From contig CM033110.1 in the NCBI GenBank assembly GCA_019321725.1, positions 7,185,278-7,249,277 on the forward strand: DNA of 64,000 nt. Direction: 5' to 3'. Position numbers and translations under genes: made by a program. Numbering within the stretch: the stretch's first letter is position 1; every line of letters starts with the position of its first letter. The notes beneath the pieces are model-generated. The model worked only from the letters and a program-made list of their open reading frames with translations. It ran no database searches and was not told where the DNA came from. Positions 22,764 through 34,800 of the stretch are shown piece after piece. This DNA comes from Paulownia fortunei. Lineage: Eukaryota; Streptophyta; Magnoliopsida; Lamiales; Paulowniaceae.

Positions 22764-23915
22764 TATTAGAGTATGATGACCAGCACCCCAATTAGATTGG
22801 GTGTATTATAATCCTTTCTTTTGTCAAATGATTTTATTGGAAATCATATTAATATAAAAGGCACTTTCTTTATCATATGTCTTGCATTTTCTTTCTGCAC
22901 ATTAGATAAAGCCCTTAGACCAAATATAGTTGCGGGGCATGGTCGTGTATATGATGGTGATCATAAACATGCCTCTATGGTTTTGGTCTTAAATAAGTTT
23001 CGAGTTGAAAGCTTTTTGAGATAGGACATCAAATAGCTCAATAGACTTGCGCATATGATGCATGCTCGCATGAGGAGAATATCTCATTCCATAGGCATTA
23101 GCGTAGTGTTGCAAGTGCATGTATGCGGGTGCTTGTTAGAAAATAAGTACACTGAATTAGCTTGCCATAAATTCTTAATTGTAAAAATCATTTATCGAAT
23201 TAAGAATCTCTATGTTACGATAGTGCGCGACTAGTTCTTTGACTTGAGGTACTATAGTAATCTTGTATATGTCATGTCTTACTTTGATGTATTCTCTGAT
23301 TGCGTGACAATCACAAAGGGATTGCGTTGAGTATTGCATCTATACGTATGGAGGTTAATAAGTAACCAACGAAGGATCCGTCACTTGTCCAGTAGAACAA
23401 GTGAATATCCTATGTTTTTATTATTCATAGCTCTGAAATCCTTGGCTAATGTATGATGAATGTCAGAAAAGGGTTTTTGATGATTCGTCTAGAGTCACTC
23501 GAACTTGAAATGGAATTATAGTTATTGAGTCAGTTAGGGCTTCTACTTTTATTCATACCCTAGACTCAATCGGTAGATTAGTTGACGGAAGGTCCTTACG
23601 TGCATGGCATTCATAATTGTAATAGGATCACTTAATATTTCACCTAAGACTAGTTTTCCATAACTTGCTAGGTGTTTTTATGAATAGTGAGGTTCTTGGT
23701 TTAAAAGAGTTAATTCCAAGTTGATTAATTAATTAGAATAATTATTATTCATAAGTTGCAAATGTTGCAAGCCCACTACTAGCTTAGTAGTGAACCTAAA
23801 GGGTCACGCATAATTTGGAATGAATAATCTCTATAAAATTATTCGAAAGAGTTGGATATAATTAATTAATTAAGGATTAAATTAATTCACATTAGTTGAG
23901 TTAATTATCTAGTTA
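22764..23915 (+). repeat. 3' LTR of copia element 2, cut by the assembly gap
   Basis: Starts TATTAGAGTATG after GTGAGAGAA, in line with the LTR of copia element 1. It is homologous along its length to 8920-9890 and 11035-11200, so it shows the pre-insertion state of the hAT site near 23780. It runs into the N block, so the 3' end is not visible. Confidence 0.8.
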
Positions 23916-24015
23916 NNNNNNNNNNNNNNNNNNNNNNNNNNNNNNNNNNNNNNNNNNNNNNNNNNNNNNNNNNNNNNNNNNNNNNNNNNNNNNNNNNNNN
24001 NNNNNNNNNNNNNNN
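23916..24015. other. Assembly gap (100 N)
   Basis: Exactly 100 N, the usual placeholder for a gap of unknown size. Flanking sequences belong to different elements (copia LTR on the left, AT-rich Helitron-associated sequence on the right), so an unknown amount is missing. Confidence 0.98.
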
Positions 24016-24399
24016 AAATTATGAATTAAAAGATAGTTCATGGCTTTGTTGCATTGTTAACTGCACAAAAAAATAAATTGTAATACCTTTTTTTATATTC
24101 TTAAAATACTTATTTTTTCATGTTAATTTTCATTCATCTTTCTTTTCTGGAGTTTATATATACTTTTAATTAATAAATTACAATAATTAAAATTATAAAA
24201 ATTAAAGTATCATCATTTATATACACTAACTGCATGATTTTGAAGTTATTGATATTCATCAATATGTCAATCCTAAAAAATAAAATGCAATCAACCATTA
24301 AATAAGATTTTAGATTTACTGGTTACGATAATGATATTGGTAGCTCTATATGTACTTTTACTGTCAAATATCTAGTTGAGCTACCTGAAATCTATCGTG

Positions 24400-25745
24400 G
24401 AGTGAACAAGGGTATATATTGTACATAACATATATGAGAGTTTTTTGGGATACATAACAATGTCTAAAGATTTCAAAAGAGAATCAGAAACCTCAATTGA
24501 ATACAAGTTGCCAAAATTTTGAAAAGTCATGAATTTTTTCTTAGAGAATATGGAAAAAAATATTAGTTCATATGATCTTCCAAACATTTCTATTGATATA
24601 AATAACATAAACAATAATTTTTCAAGAGATATACAAGATAAAATATCAAAAAGAAATACGTCAAGAAGATTATAAAGTATAGCTAAAGTTGAATATTGAA
24701 CAACATAAAACTTTTCTAATAATCATAGATTGCACACAAAAGGACAAGTGTTTCTTTAATGATGGGCCATGTGGAATACGAAAAAATATTTTATACCATG
24801 CATTGTTATCTCCTCTTAAATTCAAAAATCAAATAGCACTTGTAACCACAACATTTGAAATTGCTTTCGCAATAATATCAAGGGTAAAACAATACATTCT
24901 CGCTTCAAAATACCAATAGATGCAATTGAATCAAGTCAGTGCACTATGTCCAAGTAAAGTAGACCTACAGAGGTTTGACGCCAAGTACAACTATTTTTAT
25001 GGGATAAAGTAGCAATGACAAAATGATAGCTATCAAAAATGTTGATAAATTGAAAGACATAATGGGAAATGATGAGGATTTTGATGAAAAAATAGTAGTT
25101 TTTTGTGAAGATTTTAGACAAGTATTAACAGTTGTTCCTAGAACAATAATCTATCAAACCATTTCTGCAAGTTTGGTGAAATCATATTTGTGGCCCAAAA
25201 TGAAAATATTATTTTATCAAGGAACATGAGTCGATGAATGATTCAATGATTTTTACTTAGAATTGGAAAATATGAGAAACCAAGTGATACTAAAGGTAAT
25301 ATCAAAATTCCAGAAAAGATGATTATTAAGTATGACAATAAAGAAAATTCAATATTACGACTCATTAGGGCTATTTTTCAAACTTTAAATAAAAATGCAC
25401 ATTCAACTCATTATAGATTGGATAATGGTACAAGAATGGTATGCAGGACTTAAAGAATAACGTAATTGATGCAGAGATTGTGTTTGAGTAACATACTGAA
25501 AAACTTGTCTTTATAGCTAGAGTGCCACTTTCGTCAGTTGAAAATGAAGATTATTCATTTTAATTTAGACGTAAATAATTCCATATAAAATTTTACTTTA
25601 TAATGACAATCAACAAAGTTCAAGAACAAATAATTCCAAATGTTGGTATCTATTTATCTTATTATGTGTCTTCTCATGGCCAATTATATATTGCTCTCTC
25701 CAAAGAAATTTCAATATCTGTGATCAATAGTTGATTAAATAAGAC
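24400..25745 (+). pseudogene. Helitron PIF1-like helicase remnant
   Basis: C-terminal part of a Helitron transposase (SF1B helicase domain). Recognisable in order: linker before the helicase (about 24560-24690), Walker A region FFNDGPCGIRKN at about 24740-24800 (degraded from the usual GPGGTGKT), DKLKDIM then VVFCEDFRQVL at about 25030-25130, VKSYLWPKMKIL near 25180, and the late motif GQLYIALSKE near 25690. Frames are broken by many stops and the nucleotide-binding Lys context is altered, so it is inactive. The Rep endonuclease domain is not visible and may lie in or beyond the gap. Confidence 0.85.
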
Positions 25746-26548
25746 ACCTCAAATGTAATAAAAAGACATAAACTAAAAATATTATGTAGACAAGTTTTGA
25801 GTGTAGGTACAAATATTTTTTTTAAGTAATACATTATATATTATTAGTAGTAACTAAAATTTTATTTTTATTAGTAAAAAATAATATTGAAACATGATTC
25901 ACTGTAGCACAAAGTTTTGATACCTAATAATCATGTAATGTGAAGAAAATTCCAGTACACAAGTAATTAAAAAAATAATAATTTGATTACTTATAATGAT
26001 CATACTCAATTAAAATAGTTTAATAATATTATGGATAGGCCGCATGTACACCGAATAATATGTGAAAACTAATAAATAATTATGTAGATCCTTAAATATT
26101 GGATATTTATTTTACTTAATTTTTAATCCTACACCATAATCTTTTCACTAAGTTCCACATGTATTTATTATTAAAGAGGAAATATAGCTAAATTATAGTT
26201 TTATTTATATTCGTAAAATGGATATTTTTTAATATTAATTATCTATCTTGCTTAACATTTAGATTTTTTTAATTTGTCAAATTTCTTCAATATCTAGAGA
26301 ACAAGTATCGCCTACAAAGTATAAACCGGAAGAAAATCTCTTGCTTTGTAGGAATGTTATATCGATCAATAATTAGCTTATAAAATATTTTAGAATATTT
26401 TATTTTTTATTAATTATATTTTATTTAATATTTTTTAATTTATGAAGTACCTTATAATATATTAATTTTACTCAAATATATTATTAAATAATATAATTAA
26501 TTTACTAGAATTATATAAATCATGTGCAACGTACGTGTTACTTACTAG
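25746..26548 (+). mobile_element. Helitron 3' region and putative terminus
   Basis: AT-rich noncoding tail downstream of the helicase. It ends in GCAACGTACGTGTTACTTA followed by CTAG at 26545-26548 and then T. Helitrons end in CTRR preceded by a short GC-rich hairpin and insert between A and T. Here a palindromic core (ACGTACGT) lies about ten bases before CTAG. The 5' end (TC) would be in or beyond the assembly gap. Confidence 0.55.
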
Positions 26549-28847
26549 TTTATAAAAATATGAAATGCAAGCTTTGTTTGTCTTTATTTTGGGAAAATGT
26601 TTTCATTCCCTAGAAGTGAAACCAAAAATTTATATATTTTCATCTCTATTTCCCCAACATTCTTTAAAAAATTATATATATATATCAATTATTATATATA
26701 TTTTTGTTATATATTTCAATCATCGACATCAATAAAAAAAAATATAAATGTTTACATGTTCTATTCATTACATTAATATTAATATATACCTTCCAATCAT
26801 TATATAAAGTAACACGTAATACTATAAAATTTTGATATAACACCACTAACTAAATAAAAATTTTAATGTGCGGTAAAAATTGTATCATCCACTTTAAAAT
26901 AAAATCGAACATATATACTTTTAGTCTTCACACACCCTTCAACACATTTCTCCAAACTATTTTTCGCAGAACAACTCCAAAATAAAACAAACAAACCGAC
27001 TAACATATGACTTGTTTGTTTGATTAAAATTGGGTAAAATTCTTAAATGCTGTGATATATTGAAATTGCGAAAAAAGAAAAAAAAACATATGTTAAAAAA
27101 ATATCCAAAATACCCCTCATAATCTTAAAATTCTACATAGAACTCCCATTCTTTCAATACTTAACTATAGATACCCATGCACAACGTGAGAGTTAGGACA
27201 GATTTTAAAGCCAAGTGCAGATGTTCAAAGACTATTTTAGCCTTCCCATTTAAAATAAACAAAGAATCCTATTTTTAAAAAAGAAAATTATAATTTATTT
27301 TAATATGACTAGGATGGGTCAGGTTAGGCTTGGTGGGTCTGAATCTGATTCAAACCATTTTTCTATTTCCTTTTCTTCTTTTTTTTTTCTTAATTTATTT
27401 ATTTATTTTGAGTTAATTTTATTTTACACCATGTACTCTAACTCAATATCACTTTTATCTTTTGTACTCTCAACTGCATCACTTTAAAACTCTCTCTCGC
27501 CCCATGCAGTACTCTTGAAAATGCTCTAATTATTTATTTTCAATTATTGAATTGTTCCTACCCATTATTTTTAATGTGTAATTGACTCTGTATTAGTATT
27601 CTAATAATGTTTAAAAATTAATAGACTTGTATTTTTATTTTATAAATTTTAACTTAATTTATTAACACTTAGCAATAATTTTATTTGAACTTTTTTGTAT
27701 TTAAATCTTAATGACTTTTTTTTAAATATAATTTTTATTAAATTACTAGAATTCAACTAAAATTGAGAAATTAATTACTAATATTTTAAGTATTTAATAA
27801 AATATTATTCAATAATATATTACATAATTTAAAATTATGATGAGTATGAAATTTATAAGTAAAATATATTAATTAACAAAAGTATCTTACTATAGTAATT
27901 TAATAGAGATCAACTTAAATTCAAAAAGATAGTCATGAAAATTTAAATACAAAAAAATTACAAATGAATTTTACATTAAGTTTCAGTTCATTAAATTAAA
28001 AAAATATCAAAATATAAATACAAATTTACTAATTTTAAAATATGATTAGAATATTTATATAAAGTCAATTAAATACTAAAAATAATCGATGAAGGCAAAT
28101 TAATTATTTAAATAAATAATTAAAGTATTTTTAAAAGTACAAGCTATTAAAGTGATTTCAAGTCAGGAAGGTAAAGTGATTGCAATCAAAAAATAAAATA
28201 ATTTCAAATCAGAATTACGAGTAAAGTCTAAATAATTTTTTTTTCCCTCCCCTTCTCCTTCCCTAGCCCAATCACCGACCACCCGCCCCCCCTCCCCACA
28301 CGTGCCCAATCCTGCTACACCCCCATCCCTGCTACCACCCCTGCCGCAACACCCCCATCCCGCGGTACATTCGTCCCTCATCAAAGTGACTTAAGTTCCA
28401 ATTTTCTCCTTTCTGAGCGTCAAGAAAATTCTCATAAGCATTTGCTCATTAACAACAAAGTGCACTATTTCCCATAGTGCTGGTAAAACAGTAATTTCAT
28501 CTAAACACTTTCATCAATATTTATTAACAGTATCTGGTTAATCCACTAAATATGTGTACAAGATCCAATTAATTGTCAGGCCACTAGTTAGACAAATTAT
28601 TTTGCCAAATCATAGAATTCAAAATTTGCTCTACTTGGTTAGAGAGGAACTGCTACAGCTCCTTATTTTTCTTTTCTTTTTTTTTTCTTTTGATAATTAA
28701 AAACTGCTATAGCTTAATTTTACAAAGGGCATCTGTTACTGTAAGTGGCCTATGGAAATAATGAAGTAGCAATGCTTTTCTTCCAAGAACCTTAGTTTTC
28801 ATGGGATAACGGTTTGTTATGGCCTTCATGGCAATGACAGAGCAGCA
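26549..28847. other. AT-rich intergenic region downstream of COX11
   Basis: No gene seen. At about 26575-26995 there is an AT-rich block whose ends are loosely inverted (CTTTATTTTGGGAAAATG at the left, CCAAAATAAAACAAACAAAC at the right). It resembles 40815-41330 in content and may be a MITE family. A pyrimidine-rich C-run patch occupies 28235-28375. The COX11 3' UTR presumably occupies the right edge. Confidence 0.5.
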
Positions 28848-31800
28848 CTACTTGTCTTCGGAAACCTTGAAAAATGTGTAAGACAGAATCAAGTTGTTGA
28901 TACCATCCATTTTCGGATCTGTTTCAAACTCGGGGTCTATGTAAAAGAACACCTACAGAATTCATGTTATACATGTTAAAAAGGTCGCAAAAACCATTGG
29001 CATAAGGAATAGAATAGACACCACTTACCGGCATGTCAATCTGTTCTCCGGGAAGAAGTCGTTGCTCTTCAAAGCAGAAACATTGTATTTTATTGAAGTA
29101 AACTGCGGCCTGAAAATTTCATTGGTTGAAACATTAGTCTTCCACAGAAGCCACAAACTAAGACTAGAGAATAACAAATGATTCCCCTCACAGCATAGTA
29201 ATGATATAGAAACAACAAGATAACAATAAAGGAACCAGTAAAGAAAATGGTGGTCTTCCAAAATATCATGTACACATATGGTCACATCATTGGCGTCATG
29301 TTATGTGATGTCATCGTGGTGGTGTGCATAAAAAATATAAAAGAGAAAATAGATTTGAGCTGCTTTCATAGGTAAGCCCTCAAGTACACAAAATTTTCCT
29401 CAAATTTCACATCATCCCTAAAGCAACATTAGATTTCTATTCCATGATTATCCCCTTTCATTTGTTTTATTTCAAATCAACAGACAAGCAGTTGACATGC
29501 TTTAATGTTGGAAACTATAAAAATTAAAATATGCATGGCTCAAATGTTTGTAAGAGGAAAGAAAATTGACGGAATGCAATGTTTAGTGCCTCTTGATACT
29601 TGGAAAATATATAATTAATGAGAACTTTAATAGTCTGGGTGACTTGAAATAGTAGAAAAAGTACGGTGGGGGAATCAAAAAGGTTTCAGAAGCAATTATA
29701 AAGAAGCATGGTCCAGGCCTTTTACTCTTCCAATAGTCAAACTAGTATTTTTTATCAAACATTTATGCGTGATTTTTTATAGTAGATCATCATGCAACTA
29801 AGAAATAGACGTAGACCACATGACAACCATGCACAATAATATGCAGAATAATATAGTCACACTTAGTAATAACACATGAAAACAAGGAACCAAAAACATT
29901 ACTACGAGTGATAACATGATGACCAGACAGGCTTTAGCAGCAAACAGAAGACTGATAACCAAACCGCACATAGGCACAGGCTGGTTTACATAAAAAAGAC
30001 TACACAGAAAAGGGCAGACAACAAAGACTACAAATAGTTATATTTTATATATGAATTGACTCCAGTAGAAACCCCAAAGAAACATTATATTTAATGCATC
30101 AATAAACAATGGTGGGAGACAAATGTGCGAAGCAAGCATCTACCTGCATAACAGAGCACAAACATTTATAAAGCGCCAGAGCATGCACATGTACCAACAT
30201 CAGTCATATGGAAAAATCAGATATCAGTTTTTTCTAAGTTGTGAATTTGGCTATGGCTTGGATCTCACGAGTAAATATTTGGCTTCTAAGCTGTAGGAGG
30301 AAAATTGGGAAATTGATGGAGCAGATAATGGTTTATTTTTTGTCTTTGGTGGGGATGCGAAGGGTGTGCTGGCGAATGTACACTTAAGGCGGAGGAATGG
30401 GGTACATCATAGTTGTTACTGAATCCCTGTTGTGATTTAATAATAACTCTGGGTCTAAAGACAATAATCCTCAAATGAGGGTTGGACAGGAAGATAGGCA
30501 GAAATATAACTGAGCTTACACAGTTACACTCAGCCGGTAATACCCACACGAAACTGCAAATTTAAAAAGATGGATATGCCTGCACAGAAGGGTTAACAGA
30601 TAAGTGCTAATATAATGGTCATGCAGACTTGCTTAAGCAAATTGAAAGGCAAGACTGCACACAATTAAGACTTGAGAACACCCAAAACACTACACGAGAA
30701 CTTCCAGACTAAAGAAATCAAAATGGTAGAACACAAAAGATTTTATAATAGCTTTCTTATGCTGAATGAAGGTCCCATACATGCATGACACTGAATGCAC
30801 CAAGAAGCAAATAAATCTAATGGACTGCAACCACGTACTGCCTGCACATATGGGTATAACAGCACCAACGTAATACAGCACCAAGCATGAAATTGTGCAT
30901 ACCTCATGCACATATAGTAATTAACAATCACACTTGAAAAGCATTTTTCAATTTGTTCTTTAGTTCTAAAATTGGCACAGGCTAGTTCAAGAAGCAGATA
31001 CTGTTGCAACATGACAGTGGCAACTTTGCTTCCAACTTGAAGAAGGAACTCTTTGAGATTTAAATATTAAATACCACTCCTATCGAACAGCTAAAGCTTT
31101 TGATGAAGTGGGCATTCAATATGGTATCAAAGCTAGGCAAAGTAGAGGACTCAGTTCAAATCTCACTGCAATCCAATGATGAAAACGATCCCACATGTTT
31201 GGCCTCAAAAAGAATCGCTTGCATGTGAGGGGCATGTTGCATAAATGTTGAATGTCACTCCTCGTTAATAGCTCAGTTTTTAGATGAGACAGGCACTCAA
31301 TAGGAAGTTCAAAAAGTATTGGCTTGACAACTTGATGCATTCAATGGCATCACAAAGGATCTGTGCACGTATTTTGCAGCCAAGGATAGGAAGGATAGGG
31401 AAGCGCCAGGTACAAGGCAGGATTCAAATTACACTTATGTATCATGAGGTATTGAGCACTATCCTAAGTGTAAATAAAAACTCAAATGGAGATCCCATAG
31501 GCTGATTGATTCAACACCCATTCAGCTTTATGTGAATAAACACTTCAATGAAGATTCAAAGGCTTGTTCTCGAAGTTAAAACATACGAGTAAGGATCAAG
31601 AAGTGTTGACAAGGTTCTTAAGCGGATAGAATATAGGATCTTGTGCAGTCTATAAGTTTAACCTTGCAGATAAATTAAGGAATCTAGAAATCCCTCCGAG
31701 AAGCCCTTTAGGCCTCACATAAGCGCAAGAAAGCTGTAATATAATGTACAAAGCGTTATTGATTAACCTCCACTGAGATCTTGAAATTACATGCCTATTT

Positions 31801-34800
31801 ATAGGCCTCAAGATATCCCCTACCCTAACTAGGATTAGACTTTTATCAGGGAATAGAGAAGCTAATCCTACTAAGACTCAACCTACACTCTTAGCAAGAC
31901 TCCAACACAAAAGGAATAGGAATAAGACTTTGTAACCTAATAACAGAAAATATTCTGCAATTATAAAAGTACCAAAATACCCTTGACTTGACTAAATTGC
32001 TAAAAACCACAACGAATCCCAAACGAGTAAACTTAAAAACAAAACTAAATACTAATTATTCAAGTTCCCAAGTAAGGTTTCCATCACCCAAGTCACACCA
32101 AAATCAAAGCTAGAGCTATGGAAGTATCTTTCTCTTTCTTTTTTAAACCTTCACAGGTTGTTGCCATTTGTCTCTCTCACTGATGTGGCCTCAACCCACC
32201 AAGATTAGAAATTTTTTTTAATGAGCAAACTAGTTAAATTACCTCTTATAAAAGAATGGACTAACTAAACAGTACATTCTTAAAACATAAATTAGACACA
32301 GAATAAACGTACACAATCAACTCTGGGAACCTTCAACTTGTTACTCTACCTTCCTCATAAACCGTCATCCAAAAAGAAAAGAAAAGAAGGTAAACTATTT
32401 TTGCTTTCCACCATATTTCCCTGTATTTGATGAAAGAGTTTCCTAATATTTACTCCCTCTGCCCCCAAATATATAGTCCTGTTTGCTAACTGCTTAATCT
32501 TTTCACTAACTTATTACATTAAATCCATTGACAATTTTGATGTCACGACTTTCAAATCTTAATATTTGTTATTTTTTTTTTCAATATTATACAAATATAT
32601 TTTACATAAATCAAGTAATTTTTTCACTATTGCACATGAAATATTAATCAAGATGACAGGCAATAGAACCAACGGGACAATAATTTGGGGATGGAGGGGG
32701 TATACCTTAATTGCTTTAAGCTACATGTTTTGAAGGACATATAGCAAGTGAATGCCTACATGGGCATGCATCAAGATTGTGAAACTGGAAATACAGCCTA
32801 TACCTTACCTTTTTGGATGGTTAGCAGATTGGATAGTGCAAACATATTAATGTTAATGCAGATGCTAAAGGTGAAAGATGAGCATTTCCTTTCAATAGTT
32901 ACATTAGTAGTATTGTTAACAGAATCATCTAGGTTGTAGGTTCTGAAAAATGAACAACAATCAAATTGCAGCCAAATAAAACTTGACTTTTTCAATATTC
33001 AACTGCCTATAGAAGTGGTGATCTAGAGCAGGATCCATCTACTTTGCAGCTAGTACATCTAAGGTAAGGATCAGGATTTTAACAAGAGTCTACCACCCAA
33101 CAAATAGTATTTCAGAAATATAATCTGACCAGCTTATTCAAAACATCCCATTGTTTAAAATAACTAAATCAAAGAGTATATTGGATTAGCAGAGAGTATA
33201 TAGGTCCCCTGGAGACTTTCCTCTGTTGAAACAAAGGCGGATCTACAAAATAAGCTTGCCTTCGAGACTCAAAATCCTTATACTGGAAAGGTCAGAATCA
33301 GCTTTACATGATGCGGCCAGAGAGTAATTTAGGGGACCATGTTATCAGCTTCAGTTCTTTTATTTTCTTGTAGAACATAAAATTGACATCAAAACCCATG
33401 TGTTTGGTCATTCCTAACACGGTAACATCCCTTTCCTGTTATCTGTCCCCTTGTTTAATGATAAACTTCTTCCCAGAACTTTTAAGCAAGAGAAGCGGAG
33501 CAGGAAGGGAGTTGAAGCACAAAAGAATAGCTTCTGGACATGTCCTATTAACCACATTTATCACCTGAAGATGCTAACCAAGCTACACACCAAACAGGAA
33601 GATCACACAAAATCTTTGACATACAACATTGTTGACCCATCTTCTTCATCACTGCATGCGAACTTGAGTCTTATCCAAGATTTATTCCTTAGACCCTTAA
33701 TTATTTTAAGTTACAGATGACATAGATTGCCCATGCTAATCCACTTCTCCTAAATTTATCTACCAGTGATCTTTACATTCTTCTATCACCATGAGGTTTA
33801 AAAGCAAAATATAAGGTTTAAAAAAGGAGATGCCGAACTAGAATGCAAACGAAGACAATAAGAAACCGACTGAAACCTCTAGTGATCTTTATAAAGAATA
33901 GATTTATCCAGGCATCTGTAAAAAGTTTCAGGAATACAGTAAAAACGAGGAATTTGATAGAAATAAAAGAACAACCTGAAATGCAGTCAATACTGAAATT
34001 GGAAATAAACTCCTAAGTAAATAAGACATGGTCTTCATAGAGATATTGAAGTAGCATTATTGATTTTTGTATATTTTTAAAGTTGTTAGTTGGGTCCTTT
34101 TGTAGGATTTGTCGTCATATACACATAATTACTTCGCACTTTTTTGGATACTTATATTATTGTTATTTGAGCATATCTTCCGGAAGTTACTGACTTATTT
34201 AATTTCAACTTCCTTAACAAATTTATCCAAGTGGAAATTTTCGTCTGTTGCATAATTAGGGACTTCTATTGTCGTTTCCATTAGTTTTTTAGGTCGTAAC
34301 CACCTTCCACTCTATTTTCTCATGCATTACATTTCATCCAATTATCCTACGAAATCTTCTAGTGGTTTTTCATCATAATTGTTTCCTATTTCTTAGCACA
34401 TACGATCCATTATCTTATAAATCTTCCAATTCGTGACCATTCAAGTCAAATCGCAATGGAAATCTCCAGTCTGATGTTAAGTCTGAAGTTATTCAGATTT
34501 GAATTTCTGATAGATAGTCCCCATTCCCAATTGAAGTATCTCACCTCCACGTGAATTTTGGTCAAAGCCATTGGCATTGGCCCAACACCTCTGCGGTTCC
34601 CACAATTTGTCAGCACTGCACCTCAGTGGTTCTACATTCTGGTCCAAAATTCCTAAAGAGAGGTTGAGCTATGTTTACATTAGCTAAGGCTTCTTAATTG
34701 AAGGGCCCTAATTCAACTTAATATAATTATTTTTTCCCTTTGCATGTTTGCATCAAACGGTTTTCAAAAGTACTCCTTGTCTCATCCTCCATGCAACATA

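Noticed and set aside
28163..28384. Gly-rich minus-strand ORF
   Set aside because: Translation of a C-rich low-complexity patch in intergenic DNA downstream of COX11.
30286..31012. Several minus-strand ORFs inside the large COX11 intron that could suggest a nested gene
   Set aside because: Each is under 90 codons, they are in different frames, and none has recognisable domains or splice-linked partners. Treated as chance frames.
31116..31340. Minus-strand ORF resembling an F-box or LRR start ([14 protein letters not shown])
   Set aside because: It overlaps the TRIM-like element and its primer-site-like sequence. The resemblance is a few residues only and there is no continuation.
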